Shown: positions 8,371 through 17,477, counted from the stretch's first letter. The stretch is 34,940 bases of DNA from Sphingobacteriales bacterium (GCA_012517435.1 JAAYUY010000207.1:1-34940), one strand, 5' to 3'. The notes: generated by a model from the letters alone, not told the origin. Numbers and translations: made by a program.

Positions 8371-8445
8371 TGGGCGCTACAGGATTCGAACCTGTGACCT
8401 TCTGCTTGTAAGGCAGACGCTCTAAACCAACTGAGCTAAGCGCCC
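8371..8445 (-). tRNA. tRNA-Val (anticodon TAC)
   Basis: The minus strand folds as a complete 75-nt cloverleaf. The acceptor stem is GGGCGCT/AGCGCCC, the D-arm GCTC...GAGC, and the anticodon stem TCTGC/GCAGA. The anticodon loop CTTACAA gives anticodon TAC. The T-arm is ACAGG-TTCGAAT-CCTGT and the discriminator base is A. The 3' CCA is not encoded (the next bases are CTT), so it must be added by the CCA nucleotidyltransferase encoded further on in this window. Confidence 0.97.
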
Positions 8446-8490
8446 TGAAAACAATCTTTTTCGGTCGTATTACCTATCGTAATGACGCTG

Positions 8491-8498
8491 CAAAGATA
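8491..8498 (-). promoter_or_regulatory. -7 element for tRNA-Val
   Basis: The minus strand reads TATCTTTG followed by C, a full match to TAnnTTTG, about 45 bases upstream of the tRNA. No clear TTG -33 box is visible. A small imperfect hairpin (CGTATTAC/GTAATGACG, 8467-8488) lies in the leader. Apart from the two promoter elements listed, 8446-8724 holds no gene I can see. Confidence 0.45.
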
Positions 8499-8693
8499 GA
8501 ATCCTTATTTGAATACCTGCTATCTGTTTAGCTAAATTTTTTATTTATCCTTACCTTATTCATTATCAATAGGCTACAATTTTAATTTCGATAAATTTAT
8601 AGCCGGGAATTTCATCCTGCTTACCTGTGAAGCATACCGCTATGGTAGATTACTACAATATAAACATTATTTCCCTTTTATACTATTGTCGTG

Positions 8694-8701
8694 TATTTTT
8701 G
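8694..8701 (+). promoter_or_regulatory. -7 element for the histidine kinase gene
   Basis: TATTTTTG matches TAnnTTTG and lies 23 bases before the kinase ATG. The -33 region has no clear TTG at normal spacing, so this is a partial promoter call. Confidence 0.4.
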
Positions 8702-8724
8702 AATGAAAATAAAAGTTTCTTTGA

Positions 8725-9915
8725 ATGATAAATTATCAACAAAAGAAGTACTGGAAACTAATTTTACTGAATTTTGCCATACTTATTTCCATTGGATCGC
8801 TTGTTTATACCCGCTATTTGGTTGAAGACCTGAAAAAAGACCAGTACAAAACTGTTTCACTTCTGGCAGATGCCTATACAGAATTAATAAGCAGTTTTAC
8901 TGATCCTGAAAGCGTTCACGACATTTCTTTTTTGTTTAGAATCATAATGTCGAACGAAAACATACCTGTTATACTGGCAGATACCAACGACAATATTCTT
9001 GAGTTCAGAAACCTTGATTCATCAATTGTTTTAAAAGATTCGACCTATCTGAAACGCCAGCTTGCAAGCATGAAAAAACAATATCCACCTATTCCGATTA
9101 CCTTTTCGAATCATCAGGTTCAGCTCATCTATTATAAAAATTCAAAACTCATTACCCAACTTACAATTTATCCTTATGTTCAATTGTTTTTGGTCATTTT
9201 ATTCGTTTTAGTTTCCTATTTTGCATTCAATTCATCCAGAAAATATGAGCAAAACAAGGTTTGGAGCGGGATGTCAAGAGAAACGGCCCATCAGCTTGGT
9301 ACCCCTGTCTCATCGCTTATCGCACTCAAGGAAAACATTAAATTATCAGGAGGAGTTATTAGTGCCGAATTGCTGGATGAATTTGAAAAAGATACTAAAC
9401 GTCTCGAATTAATCACCGACAGGTTTTCAAAAATCGGGTCTATCCCAAAACCTGAAATAAGGAATATTTATGAACTGATAACAGAATCTGTCAATTATCT
9501 TAAGCCAAGACTCTCAAAAAGAGTGAAAATAGTTTTTGAACCTGAAATCAATAAAGAAATCACTGCCCCTGTCATTCCTTCACTGTTTGACTGGGTCATT
9601 GAAAACTTATGTAAAAATGCCATCAATGCAATAGAAGGTAACGGGGAGATAAAAATCAACATTACTGAAAATCAGAAAAACGTATTCATTGATATCAGCG
9701 ATACGGGAAAAGGAATTCCCAAATCAAAATTCCGCACAATTTTTAAAGCCGGCTATACAACAAGTCAGCGGGGATGGGGTTTGGGTCTTTCTTTAAGCAA
9801 ACGCATCATTGAAATGTTTCACAAAGGAAAAATCTTCGTAAAGGATTCAGTGCTTGGCAAAGGAACAACCTTCAGGATTGTTTTACGAAAAAAGCCCTTC
9901 AGACCATTAAAATGA
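8725..9915 (+). CDS. Membrane sensor histidine kinase (orphan)
   Basis: This 396-residue kinase has TM helices at about 11-28 and 150-168 that flank a periplasmic sensor region of about 120 residues. No HAMP or PAS domain is evident. The phosphoacceptor is His189 in the H-box SRETAHQLGTPVSSL, the HQLGTP variant common in Bacteroidota. The ATPase domain follows with an N-box (NLCKNAINAI), a G1 box (DISDTGKGIP) and a G2 box (GWGLGLSLSKRI). It therefore autophosphorylates and should pass phosphate to a response regulator. None is adjacent, so the partner is unknown; three lone receiver proteins exist elsewhere in the window but are not linked to it by position. Confidence 0.93.
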   Translation: MINYQQKKYWKLILLNFAILISIGSLVYTRYLVEDLKKDQYKTVSLLADAYTELISSFTDPESVHDISFLFRIIMSNENIPVILADTNDNILEFRNLDSSIVLKDSTYLKRQLASMKKQYPPIPITFSNHQVQLIYYKNSKLITQLTIYPYVQLFLVILFVLVSYFAFNSSRKYEQNKVWSGMSRETAHQLGTPVSSLIALKENIKLSGGVISAELLDEFEKDTKRLELITDRFSKIGSIPKPEIRNIYELITESVNYLKPRLSKRVKIVFEPEINKEITAPVIPSLFDWVIENLCKNAINAIEGNGEIKINITENQKNVFIDISDTGKGIPKSKFRTIFKAGYTTSQRGWGLGLSLSKRIIEMFHKGKIFVKDSVLGKGTTFRIVLRKKPFRPLK

Positions 9916-9926
9916 TTAATGTCAGG

Positions 9927-9956
9927 TTGTTAAATATTGAACTTATCCTATATTTG
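9927..9956 (+). promoter_or_regulatory. Complete Bacteroidota promoter for the acyl-CoA ligase gene
   Basis: TTG at 9927-9929, a 19-base spacer and TATATTTG at 9949-9956 match the Bacteroidota TTG/TAnnTTTG promoter in both boxes and spacing. Transcription should begin near 9963, leaving a leader of about 40 bases before the ATG. Confidence 0.65.
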
Positions 9957-10000
9957 CTCCCTTTTGTTTTTATTTTTGTGTTTCATTCAAAAAATACATC

Positions 10001-11764
10001 ATGATGAAATTTACCCGCCTGTTTGATATCCTTGAATATCAGAAAAGTTATGACAAAGAGATTTCCATTTGTTCAAAAGTAAACGGGAAATGGACACCTG
10101 TTTCGTCATCCGATTACATTTTGCAAGCAAATTATTTCAGTTATGGTCTGCTTGCCCTTGGAATAAAGCGTGGCGATAAAATAGCCACTATCACCAACAG
10201 CCGTCCGGAATGGAACATTGCTGATATGGGAATCATGCAGATAGGTGCAATTCACATTCCTATTTATCCAAACATCACGGAAGAAGAATATGACTACATC
10301 CTTCGTCATTCAGAAAGTAAATATGTCTTTATATCGTCTGATGCCATTTATTCGAGAATCAGAAAAACCTATGAAGAATCCGGATCAATATCAGCTATTT
10401 ACAGTTTTGAAAAAATAAATGGTATCGATAAACTCTGGACTGAAATATTAGAACTTGGTAAAAACAACCAGGTACCTGAAAAACTGGAAGAAATCAAATC
10501 ATCCATACAACCTGATGATGTTGCTACCATCATCTATACCTCAGGAACAACCGGAAAGCCAAAGGGAGTAATGCTTTCACACAATAACATTATCAGCAAT
10601 GTAAAAGCCTGCCGGCCGAATTTTCCCATTGATGAAACCTCAAGAATATTATCCTATCTGCCTGTTTGCCATGTTTATGAAAGAATGGTGCAATATGTTT
10701 TTCAATATGCAGGATGTTCGATTTATTATGTCGAAAATATGGGTACCATTGTAGATAACATTCAGGAAATCAAGCCTCATGCATTTACAACGGTTCCCCG
10801 CTTACTCGAAAAGGTTTACGACAGAATCATGTTTAAGGGACGCAACCTGAAAGGCATAAAGAAAGCTATCTTTTTCTGGGCAGTTAAACTTGGTGATCAA
10901 TATAAGGAAGTCGGTAATTCAGCATGGTATCTTTTCAAACTTAAAATTGCAGATAAACTGGTTTTCAGTAAATGGAGAGCCGCTTTTGGAAATGAGATTT
11001 TATTCATCGTTTCGGGTGGGGCTGCCCTTCAGGAAAGACTTGCAAGAATATTCTGGGCTGCAGGTGTTCCTGTTCTCGAGGGCTATGGTATGACAGAATC
11101 TTCTCCCGTCATTGCTGTCAATGAACTAAAACGGGAAAAACTCAGGTTTGGAACAGTTGGGGTTCCATTAAACAACATTGAAGTTAAAATTGCTGAGGAT
11201 GGCGAAATACTGACGCGTGGTCCTCATGTGATGAAAGGCTATTACAAGGCTCCCGAGCTGACAGATGAAGTCATTGATGATGAAGGCTGGTTGCACACTG
11301 GCGATTTGGGTATTTTGGTAGATGGTAAATTTCTCAAGATTACCGGACGTAAAAAGTCAATGTTCAAAACTTCGATGGGAAAATACATCATTCCTGAACT
11401 TATGGAGACCAAGCTGAGAGAATCAAAATTCATCGAACAATGTATGATACTCGGTGAAAATCAGAAGTTTGTTGCGGCAATTATCAGCCCTGATTTTCAA
11501 TATTTAAAAAACTGGTGTAACATTAAAGGACATGGGTTTGGGAACAAAATAAATGTTGTTAAAAATCCTGAAGTCAGAAAGCGTTTTCAGAAAGAAATAG
11601 ACTATTACAATCAGTTTTTCAATCCACATGAGCAAATTATCAAATTTGAACTGGTTCCTGATGAATGGGCAGTCGAAACAGGGGAACTTACCCCTACCCT
11701 AAAAGTCAAACGAAGTGTGATAGAAAAAAAATATGAAGATGCGATTAAAAAGCTTTTTAAATAA
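10001..11764 (+). CDS. Long-chain fatty acid--CoA ligase (AMP-forming)
   Basis: This 587-residue member of the ANL adenylating superfamily should activate fatty acids with ATP to acyl-AMP and then acyl-CoA at the inner face of the membrane. Signatures are in order: the P-loop YTSGTTGKPKG (179-189), YGMTESSP in the middle, GWLHTGDLG, and the hinge ITGRKKSMFKTSMGKYI that carries the C-terminal domain. The length and the K-rich hinge match FadD/FACL15-type long-chain ligases. ATG codons at 10001 and 10004 are both possible starts. The gene has its own promoter and faces the nitroreductase gene tail to tail with only 5 bases between stops. Substrate chain length cannot be read from the sequence. 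Confidence 0.93.
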   Translation: MMKFTRLFDILEYQKSYDKEISICSKVNGKWTPVSSSDYILQANYFSYGLLALGIKRGDKIATITNSRPEWNIADMGIMQIGAIHIPIYPNITEEEYDYILRHSESKYVFISSDAIYSRIRKTYEESGSISAIYSFEKINGIDKLWTEILELGKNNQVPEKLEEIKSSIQPDDVATIIYTSGTTGKPKGVMLSHNNIISNVKACRPNFPIDETSRILSYLPVCHVYERMVQYVFQYAGCSIYYVENMGTIVDNIQEIKPHAFTTVPRLLEKVYDRIMFKGRNLKGIKKAIFFWAVKLGDQYKEVGNSAWYLFKLKIADKLVFSKWRAAFGNEILFIVSGGAALQERLARIFWAAGVPVLEGYGMTESSPVIAVNELKREKLRFGTVGVPLNNIEVKIAEDGEILTRGPHVMKGYYKAPELTDEVIDDEGWLHTGDLGILVDGKFLKITGRKKSMFKTSMGKYIIPELMETKLRESKFIEQCMILGENQKFVAAIISPDFQYLKNWCNIKGHGFGNKINVVKNPEVRKRFQKEIDYYNQFFNPHEQIIKFELVPDEWAVETGELTPTLKVKRSVIEKKYEDAIKKLFK

Positions 11765-11769
11765 TCGTG

Positions 11770-12513
11770 TTATTGCAAAAATCCCTGCCTTCTGATTGCT
11801 TTCAGGAATTCTTCCGAAAAAAATTCGTTGTCTTTTTTAGTATATCTCTTTTCCGTAAAAACCTGAGCCAGTGATTCAAGCTGATGCTCATCAACAAATT
11901 GCTGATAAATTCCCATACTTTCTTTTAAAGAATAAATCATGTCAATATCGTGGGGAGTATAGTCCTTATAGGTATTCTGATGAATAATTCCTTCCATGGG
12001 CAGTCTGTCAGTGAGTCCGGGTTGTTCATCAGGATAGCCAAGCACGACAGTCGTTACAGGCACAACAAGTTGAGGAAGTTTTAAAACATCAATAATTTTG
12101 TTTGCCATATAGGTCGTAGTACCTAAATAACAGATGCCTAATCCGTTTTCTTCTGCTTCAATGCAAACATTCTGGGCAGCGAGAAGTGCATCGATGGCAG
12201 CAGTAAAAAAAGAAAGGAAATTATTGTATCCGGGTTCAGCTTTCCTGAGCCGGCACCATCGGCTAAATCTGTTAAAATCGGCACAAAAAGTCAGAACAAC
12301 AGGAGCCTCCAGTACCATGTTCTGTTTAAAATGACACTCCCAGAGTTGTTTTTTTAAATCCTCATCTTTTGTAACAATGATGGAATATACCTGCATGTTT
12401 CCTGTTGTCGAGGCTCTTGAGCCGGCTTCGAGTATGTTTTTTAATAAATCTTCAGGGATAGGATCTGATTTGTATTTACGGATACTTCGATGCGAAAATA
12501 TTGCTTTGTTCAT
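11770..12513 (-). CDS. Nitroreductase-family FMN oxidoreductase (NfsA-like)
   Basis: This 247-residue protein belongs to the nitroreductase superfamily of FMN-dependent NAD(P)H oxidoreductases. The N-terminal HRSIRKYKSDPIP and the following RASTTGNMQVYS are the FMN phosphate and ring contacts of the NfsA/FRase I type. LGICYLGT and VPVTTVVLGYPDEQPGLTDRLP are the conserved glycine-rich and C-terminal core motifs of this branch. The physiological substrate is not predictable; quinones, flavins or nitro compounds are typical. It is the last gene of the minus-strand run, 40 bases after miaA. Confidence 0.9.
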   Translation of the reverse strand: MNKAIFSHRSIRKYKSDPIPEDLLKNILEAGSRASTTGNMQVYSIIVTKDEDLKKQLWECHFKQNMVLEAPVVLTFCADFNRFSRWCRLRKAEPGYNNFLSFFTAAIDALLAAQNVCIEAEENGLGICYLGTTTYMANKIIDVLKLPQLVVPVTTVVLGYPDEQPGLTDRLPMEGIIHQNTYKDYTPHDIDMIYSLKESMGIYQQFVDEHQLESLAQVFTEKRYTKKDNEFFSEEFLKAIRRQGFLQ

Positions 12514-12553
12514 GCGTTTGTTTTTGTTTTATTTCCGGTTCAAAAATCAGAAT

Positions 12554-13465
12554 TTATTCCTGATTAAGCATTTCAATCAGATATTTTTCTGCGCTTTCCT
12601 TTTCATTTGCATCGAACCATCTGATGCTGCTATCTTTTCTGAACCATGTCATCTGTCTTTTTGCATAATTGCGGCTATGCTGTTTAAAAAGTTTAATCGC
12701 TTCCGGTAAACTTGTTTTATTCTCCATGTAATCAAAAAACTCCTGATAACCAATTGTTTTTAATGCCGGTAAATCCTTCCATTGATATAGAAATTTAACT
12801 TCTTCAAGCAATCCCTGTTGAAGCATCTGCTCACATCTTTCATCAATTTTTGCATAAAGAATATTTGTCGGCAAATAAAAACCTGTTTTCAAAATATTGA
12901 AGTTTCTTTTCTGAGGAGCCTTTTGCCGGAAATAGGAAAAAGGTTTCCCTGTCGAAATGCAGACCTCAAGTGCACGGATAATACGCCTTGGATTGTTTTT
13001 ATCCACTTCATTAAAATATTGATTATCAAGATTTTTAAGTTTTTCAAGCAAAACATTTATTCCATCATTTTGAAGCTCCTCAACCAACTGTTTCCTGATT
13101 GCAGGGTCTGTCTCGGGGATTTTGTCGAGGCCTTCAGAAATAGCTTTGGCAAAAAGGCCGGATCCACCAACAATGATAGGTACACGGCTTTCCCTGAAAA
13201 GTTTTTCAATGATTTTAAGAGCATCCTCTTCAAAATCTGCAACAGTGTATGGCTGATGAACCGATAAAGAATTGATGAAATGATGTTTAATTTCATTCAG
13301 CTGATTAGTTGTCGGTTTTGCAGTACCAATATTTAACTCCCGGTAAAACTGCCTGGAATCGCAGGAAATTATTTCACCGTTAACCTTTTTAGAAAATGAA
13401 ATTGAAAAATCGGTTTTACCGGTGGCGGTAGGGCCTAATATAAAAACTGCCGTCAGACCGGGCAT
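12554..13465 (-). CDS. miaA: tRNA dimethylallyltransferase MiaA
   Basis: This 303-residue enzyme transfers the dimethylallyl group of DMAPP to N6 of A37 in tRNAs that read U-starting codons. It shows the P-loop GPTATGKT (residues 11-18), the catalytic SCDSRQFYRELNIGTAKP, the substrate-binding VGGSGLFAKA and the NPRRIIRALE motif. The ending RNYAKRQMTWFRKD is the characteristic C-terminal motif. Length is normal for bacterial MiaA. The DMAPP donor would come from the mevalonate pathway encoded at the far end of this window. The gene begins 9 bases after the upstream pRiA4b-type gene, so the two are co-transcribed. Confidence 0.97.
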   Translation of the reverse strand: MPGLTAVFILGPTATGKTDFSISFSKKVNGEIISCDSRQFYRELNIGTAKPTTNQLNEIKHHFINSLSVHQPYTVADFEEDALKIIEKLFRESRVPIIVGGSGLFAKAISEGLDKIPETDPAIRKQLVEELQNDGINVLLEKLKNLDNQYFNEVDKNNPRRIIRALEVCISTGKPFSYFRQKAPQKRNFNILKTGFYLPTNILYAKIDERCEQMLQQGLLEEVKFLYQWKDLPALKTIGYQEFFDYMENKTSLPEAIKLFKQHSRNYAKRQMTWFRKDSSIRWFDANEKESAEKYLIEMLNQE

Positions 13466-13474
13466 TCCATTTAA

Positions 13475-14053
13475 TTAGTATTTATATTCATCATCTTCAA
13501 AGTCGGAATAATCTTCAAAATCTTCATCAGTAAAATCTGAGTCAAAGCCAAGCTCATCATCGAACATTTCTTCGTTGCTTTGCATCAGTTCCCGCATAAG
13601 TTCCATATCCTCAGGGCTTAGATCTTCAAGATTAAATCCTGATCCATCTTCGGGTTTAGGAGGTTCTCCGATGGATTCAACAACAGCAGGATATTTTGCT
13701 CCTTCTTTTTCTTTCATGTTGGTTTGAATCGCCTCGATATCGAAAGTCCACATGTTCAGAAAATCATATATATACGTCAGTTTATCTTCCGTTGTTTTAA
13801 TAACATCCCGTATTCTGACATTTTTCATGAGTGTACATTCCCCATCCTTTTGCATATCAGAAAGACATATTTCAATCATATCTTTTCTGTTCTCATAATT
13901 CAGATAAAAAGATGCAAACTCTCCGGGGTCGAATTCATAGGCTTTTAGGATGAAGTGATGCAACTGTGCCAGATTGTAAGTATCGGGTATTTCCATTACA
14001 CGGTAAACATGCGGATTGCTTTTCAGTGATACTTTAAGTTTTACTACTCCCAT
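13475..14053 (-). CDS. Plasmid pRiA4b ORF-3 family protein
   Basis: This 192-residue protein matches the pRiA4b ORF-3-like fold. VVKLKVSLKSNPHVYRVMEIPDTYNLAQLHHFILKAY is the N-terminal strand-helix signature (W/Y-R-x-ΦxΦP...LH..I). TYIYDFLNMWTFDIE corresponds to the family's YxYDFGDxWxHxIxΦ motif in a diverged form. The C-terminal 50 or so residues are extremely acidic (Asp/Glu-rich) and probably disordered. The biochemical function of the family is unknown; members occur on plasmids and next to transposases but also as chromosomal housekeeping neighbours. Here it sits between two tRNA-maturation genes, with no transposase nearby. Confidence 0.8.
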   Translation of the reverse strand: MGVVKLKVSLKSNPHVYRVMEIPDTYNLAQLHHFILKAYEFDPGEFASFYLNYENRKDMIEICLSDMQKDGECTLMKNVRIRDVIKTTEDKLTYIYDFLNMWTFDIEAIQTNMKEKEGAKYPAVVESIGEPPKPEDGSGFNLEDLSPEDMELMRELMQSNEEMFDDELGFDSDFTDEDFEDYSDFEDDEYKY

Positions 14054-14100
14054 AAAAAATTCCTTATTTGTTGCTGTTTTTCATTGTTTAGAAGTGACTC

Positions 14101-14108
14101 CAAAAATA
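14101..14108 (-). promoter_or_regulatory. Possible internal -7 element ahead of the pRiA4b-like/miaA genes
   Basis: The minus strand reads TATTTTTG in the 69-base gap after the CCA nucleotidyltransferase gene, matching TAnnTTTG. No TTG -33 box is clear. It could give the pRiA4b-like, miaA and nitroreductase genes expression independent of the upstream genes. Confidence 0.35.
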
Positions 14109-14122
14109 ATTTGTGTTAAGAA

Positions 14123-15556
14123 TTAATCAACCGGATAAAGACCTAATTTTTCAGCAAAATTAATCATAAATCTATAGGCTTCTTCAAAATTATTGTTAAT
14201 TGTACCTTCCAGAATAGCCTCTTTAACGGCTTCCTTGATCATTCCTACTTCCTTTGATGGTTTTAACCCGAATGTCTTCATGATTAACTCGCCTTTTACA
14301 GGGTTTTCCCAGTTTCTTAGTCTGTCTTTTTCCTGTACCAAAAGGATTTTCTCTGCTACTTCATCAAATTTTGAGCGGTAATTGCTGACCTTGTACGGAT
14401 TTTTCGAAGTAATGTCGGCTTTACATAAAAGCAACAGTTCATCAAGATCCTGCCCTGCCTCAACAATTAACCTTCTGAATGCAGAATCTGTTACTTCCTC
14501 CTTGGTCAATGCGATAGGACGTAAATGCAAAAAGACAAGTTTTTTAACAAATTTCAGCTTTTCATTCAATGGTAGCCTGAATCTTCTGAAAATATCGGTA
14601 ACCATTTTTGACCCAACCACCTCATGTCCGTGAAAAGTCCATCCGTTTTCTTCATCATATTGTTTGGTTTGTGGTTTTCCGATGTCGTGCAGCAAAGCTG
14701 CCCAGCGAAGCCATAGGTTATCTGAGGTTTCAGCCACATTGTCGAGCACCTGAAGGGTATGAAGAAAATTATCCTTATGTGATTTATTATCAACGGTTTC
14801 CGTTCCTTTCAAATCTACCAGTTCGGGAAAAATCAACTGCAAAATACCTGTTTCATACATCAATAAAAATCCTGTAGAAGGAAGATTTGCTGAAATTATT
14901 TTATTCAGCTCATCGCTTATCCGCTCAGGTGAAACAATCTGTAATCTTTGAACATTTCTGCAGATAGAATCGAAAGTCGCCTGCTCAATTCTGAAATTCA
15001 ACTGGGTAGCAAATCGTATTGCCCTCATCATTCTTAAAGGATCATCAGAAAAAGTCTGATCAGGGTCGGAAGGGGTTCGTAAAATTTTATCTTCAAGGTC
15101 GTCAAGGCCATGAAAAAGGTCAATCAACTCAAGAAAATCTTCCTTGTTCAGACTGACGGCAAGTGCATTTACTGTAAAATCCCTCCTGCTTAAATCGTCT
15201 TCAAAACTACCTTCCGAAACCAGCGGATTTCGTGAGTCCTGCAGGTACGATTCTTTTCTTGCTCCGACAAATTCAATTTCGTAGCCTGCAGTTTTCAGGT
15301 TGACCGTTCCGAAATTTTTAAAAAAAACTATTTCAGGATTTTTACCTGTTTTTGAGGCAAAATGTCTGGCGAATTCAAAGACATTTCCCATGATCATAAA
15401 ATCAATATCTTTGGATTTGATGCCGAGCAACATATTGCGTACCCAACCACCAACAATATATATTTTTTCCTGACGCTCTTCAGCGGTTTCTTTCAGCAGC
15501 CTGAAAATCCTGCCATACCGAACGGCTTTGGAAATATTTTCAAAGTTTAGAGTCAA
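14123..15556 (-). CDS. CCA tRNA nucleotidyltransferase with HD domain
   Basis: This 477-residue class II nucleotidyltransferase adds or repairs the 3' CCA of tRNAs. The head has YIVGGWVRNMLLG and the metal-binding DxD in SKDIDFMIMG. RRDFTVNALA and the RMMRAIRFATQL motif follow, then the template-reading region VSPERISDELNKI. A C-terminal HD domain carries WAALLHDIGKPQTK. The start is a TTG at 15556; an in-frame stop lies 10 bases upstream and no suitable ATG lies close downstream. The requirement for this enzyme is illustrated by the tRNA-Val in the window, which does not encode CCA. It lies 27 bases after yidC on the same strand. Confidence 0.95.
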   Translation of the reverse strand: MTLNFENISKAVRYGRIFRLLKETAEERQEKIYIVGGWVRNMLLGIKSKDIDFMIMGNVFEFARHFASKTGKNPEIVFFKNFGTVNLKTAGYEIEFVGARKESYLQDSRNPLVSEGSFEDDLSRRDFTVNALAVSLNKEDFLELIDLFHGLDDLEDKILRTPSDPDQTFSDDPLRMMRAIRFATQLNFRIEQATFDSICRNVQRLQIVSPERISDELNKIISANLPSTGFLLMYETGILQLIFPELVDLKGTETVDNKSHKDNFLHTLQVLDNVAETSDNLWLRWAALLHDIGKPQTKQYDEENGWTFHGHEVVGSKMVTDIFRRFRLPLNEKLKFVKKLVFLHLRPIALTKEEVTDSAFRRLIVEAGQDLDELLLLCKADITSKNPYKVSNYRSKFDEVAEKILLVQEKDRLRNWENPVKGELIMKTFGLKPSKEVGMIKEAVKEAILEGTINNNFEEAYRFMINFAEKLGLYPVD

Positions 15557-15583
15557 GGAATAATTTTAAATGTAGAAACTTAC

Positions 15584-17449
15584 TTATTTTTTCACCTGAG
15601 AAGCTCTCTGACGTTGTTGCTTCTGCAGTTCTTCGAGTCGCTGCTGCCATTTGCTGGCAGGTTTTGACGACTTTTTCTTTTTGTTTTCCTCAATCTTCTT
15701 CCTGAGCTTTTCTTCATTGATGGCCAGCTTGAAAAGATATTGCTGTCCAAAAGTGAAAATGTTGGCTAAAAAGTAATAATAGCTCAATCCTGCAGAGTAA
15801 TTATTGAAAAACCCAAGAAACATAATCGGCATGATGTATTGAAGAATCTGCATCTGTTTGGCCATGGCATCATTGCTTGTTCCCATCATTTTTGAATTCA
15901 TACGGGTATAAATCAAGGTCGAAATGGTCATCAGGATGGTGAATAAGCTGACATGGTCGCCATAGAACGGAATAGAAAAATTATTTGGAAAGTTCCAGAT
16001 AGAATCATAAGTGGAAAGGTCTTTTGCCCAAAGGAAAGATTCCTGCCGCAACTCAATCGAGGCAGGGAAAAACCTGAAAAGAGCGATGAGTACCGGCATC
16101 TGAAGCAACATAGGTAAACATCCGCCCATCGGGCTGACTCCTGCACTCCTGTACAATTTCATGGTTTCGGTCTGTAATTTTGCCGGATCTTTCCCGACCT
16201 TTTCTTTGATGGCATCAATTTCGGGTTTTAATACACGCATTTTGGCAGTAGAAAGGTAGGAACGATAAGTCAGAGGAAGCAATACAATCTTGATGATAAT
16301 GGTTAAAAGCAAGATAATCAGACCGAAATTTCCTATAGCGTTTGAAAGTATGTTAAAGGTAGGAATAACAATTCCAACGTTTATCCAGCGGATAATTCCT
16401 TTTCCGAGATTGATTTGATTTTCAAGCTTTAGGTTGTACTTCGCCAGCGTTTTAAAATGATTGGGGGCAAAGAGAAAACTAAGGTTGTAAGTTTGTTTGG
16501 GCTGATGTGTAAAAGCCATACTTAGTGTTGCTTCCATTTTTCGCTGGTAAAGGGAATCTCCGGTAATGCTTTCAGTTTTCACCAATCCTCTTAAAAAACC
16601 ATCCTTATTAATTAATGTCTGTGTGAAAAAATGTTGTTTAAAAGCCACCCATTCAATTTTACCAACCGAGATATCCTGCTTAACGTCTTTATTTTCAGTT
16701 AGTTTGAGTGGTTTTTCATTGACATAGCGATAATGAATGGTCGGAGCTGTACCAAGAATTTTATTATTGGCATTACTTCTTTCGGTTTGCCTGATTTTCC
16801 CGTACCAATTCATGTCTATGTAAGAAATAGTGCGGGGAATAATTTTATCCAGCCCGTTCATTTCGATTTTAAAATCAAGCATGTAATTGTTGGGTTGCAG
16901 CGTGTAAATGTGGTCGATGTAAGAATTGCTGTCAACTTTTAACCTAAAAACGAGTTGTTTATTATTGCTGTTTGTATCTGCTCTGATGAGTTCAAAATTG
17001 AGCATGCTTGTGTTTACGACCTGATTCTGAAAGATAAACTGATAGCCAAAATCTCCGTCCATGCTGTCCATCAGAATCAAAGGTGTTTTGTTAAAAGTTT
17101 TATATTTTTTAAGTTCAACATAAACTATTTTTGCTCCTTTGGAAGAAAATTTAAGCTTAAGAAGTTCATTTTCAAGCGTCAGAATATCTGATTTATCAGA
17201 AACAAGTTTTTTTAGCGGTTCGGGTAATACGGTTTCCTTTGAAGTATCTGTCTTCGTAACGAAGCTGTCAGCTTTATTTTGTAAGGCAATGGATTCTTTA
17301 GCTTTGGCGATAGAATCCTGAACAGCAATAATGGAATCATTTGCACGTTTCCTTGCTTCAATCTCGGCCTGAGAAGGTTTGTTGATGTAATAAAAAAATA
17401 CAAGCACAACAGTGATAAGTGCGAAGCCAATCAGCGAATTACGGTCCAT
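15584..17449 (-). CDS. yidC: Membrane protein insertase YidC
   Basis: This 621-residue Oxa1/YidC/Alb3 insertase helps inner-membrane proteins fold and insert, alone or with Sec. It has an N-terminal helix (about 4-22) and a large periplasmic beta domain. The conserved five-helix core begins near residue 345 (NFGLIILLLTIIIKIVLLPLT, GCLPMLLQMPVLIALFRFFP, MPIMFLGFFNNYSAGLSYYY). A Lys occupies the position of the groove arginine (Arg366 of E. coli) in the first core helix. The C-terminal tail is strongly basic, as needed for ribosome docking. Length and domain order are those of Gram-negative YidC. The ATG follows a -7 element closely. Confidence 0.97.
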   Translation of the reverse strand: MDRNSLIGFALITVVLVFFYYINKPSQAEIEARKRANDSIIAVQDSIAKAKESIALQNKADSFVTKTDTSKETVLPEPLKKLVSDKSDILTLENELLKLKFSSKGAKIVYVELKKYKTFNKTPLILMDSMDGDFGYQFIFQNQVVNTSMLNFELIRADTNSNNKQLVFRLKVDSNSYIDHIYTLQPNNYMLDFKIEMNGLDKIIPRTISYIDMNWYGKIRQTERSNANNKILGTAPTIHYRYVNEKPLKLTENKDVKQDISVGKIEWVAFKQHFFTQTLINKDGFLRGLVKTESITGDSLYQRKMEATLSMAFTHQPKQTYNLSFLFAPNHFKTLAKYNLKLENQINLGKGIIRWINVGIVIPTFNILSNAIGNFGLIILLLTIIIKIVLLPLTYRSYLSTAKMRVLKPEIDAIKEKVGKDPAKLQTETMKLYRSAGVSPMGGCLPMLLQMPVLIALFRFFPASIELRQESFLWAKDLSTYDSIWNFPNNFSIPFYGDHVSLFTILMTISTLIYTRMNSKMMGTSNDAMAKQMQILQYIMPIMFLGFFNNYSAGLSYYYFLANIFTFGQQYLFKLAINEEKLRKKIEENKKKKSSKPASKWQQRLEELQKQQRQRASQVKK

Positions 17450-17469
17450 TAAAAATTTTTTTTGAACCG

Positions 17470-17477
17470 CAAAAATA
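17470..17477 (-). promoter_or_regulatory. -7 element for yidC
   Basis: The minus strand reads TATTTTTG, matching TAnnTTTG, 20 bases before the yidC ATG. No TTG at the normal distance is evident, so only the -7 half is supported. Confidence 0.4.

Noticed and set aside
11745-11760. Palindrome TTAAAAAGCTTTTTAA at the end of the acyl-CoA ligase gene
   Set aside because: It has no loop, is purely AT-rich and lies in Lys/Leu codons; it is not a convincing terminator.
13475-14053. The pRiA4b-like gene as part of an intact mobile element
   Set aside because: No transposase, terminal inverted repeats or target duplications are visible, and the neighbours are core genes.
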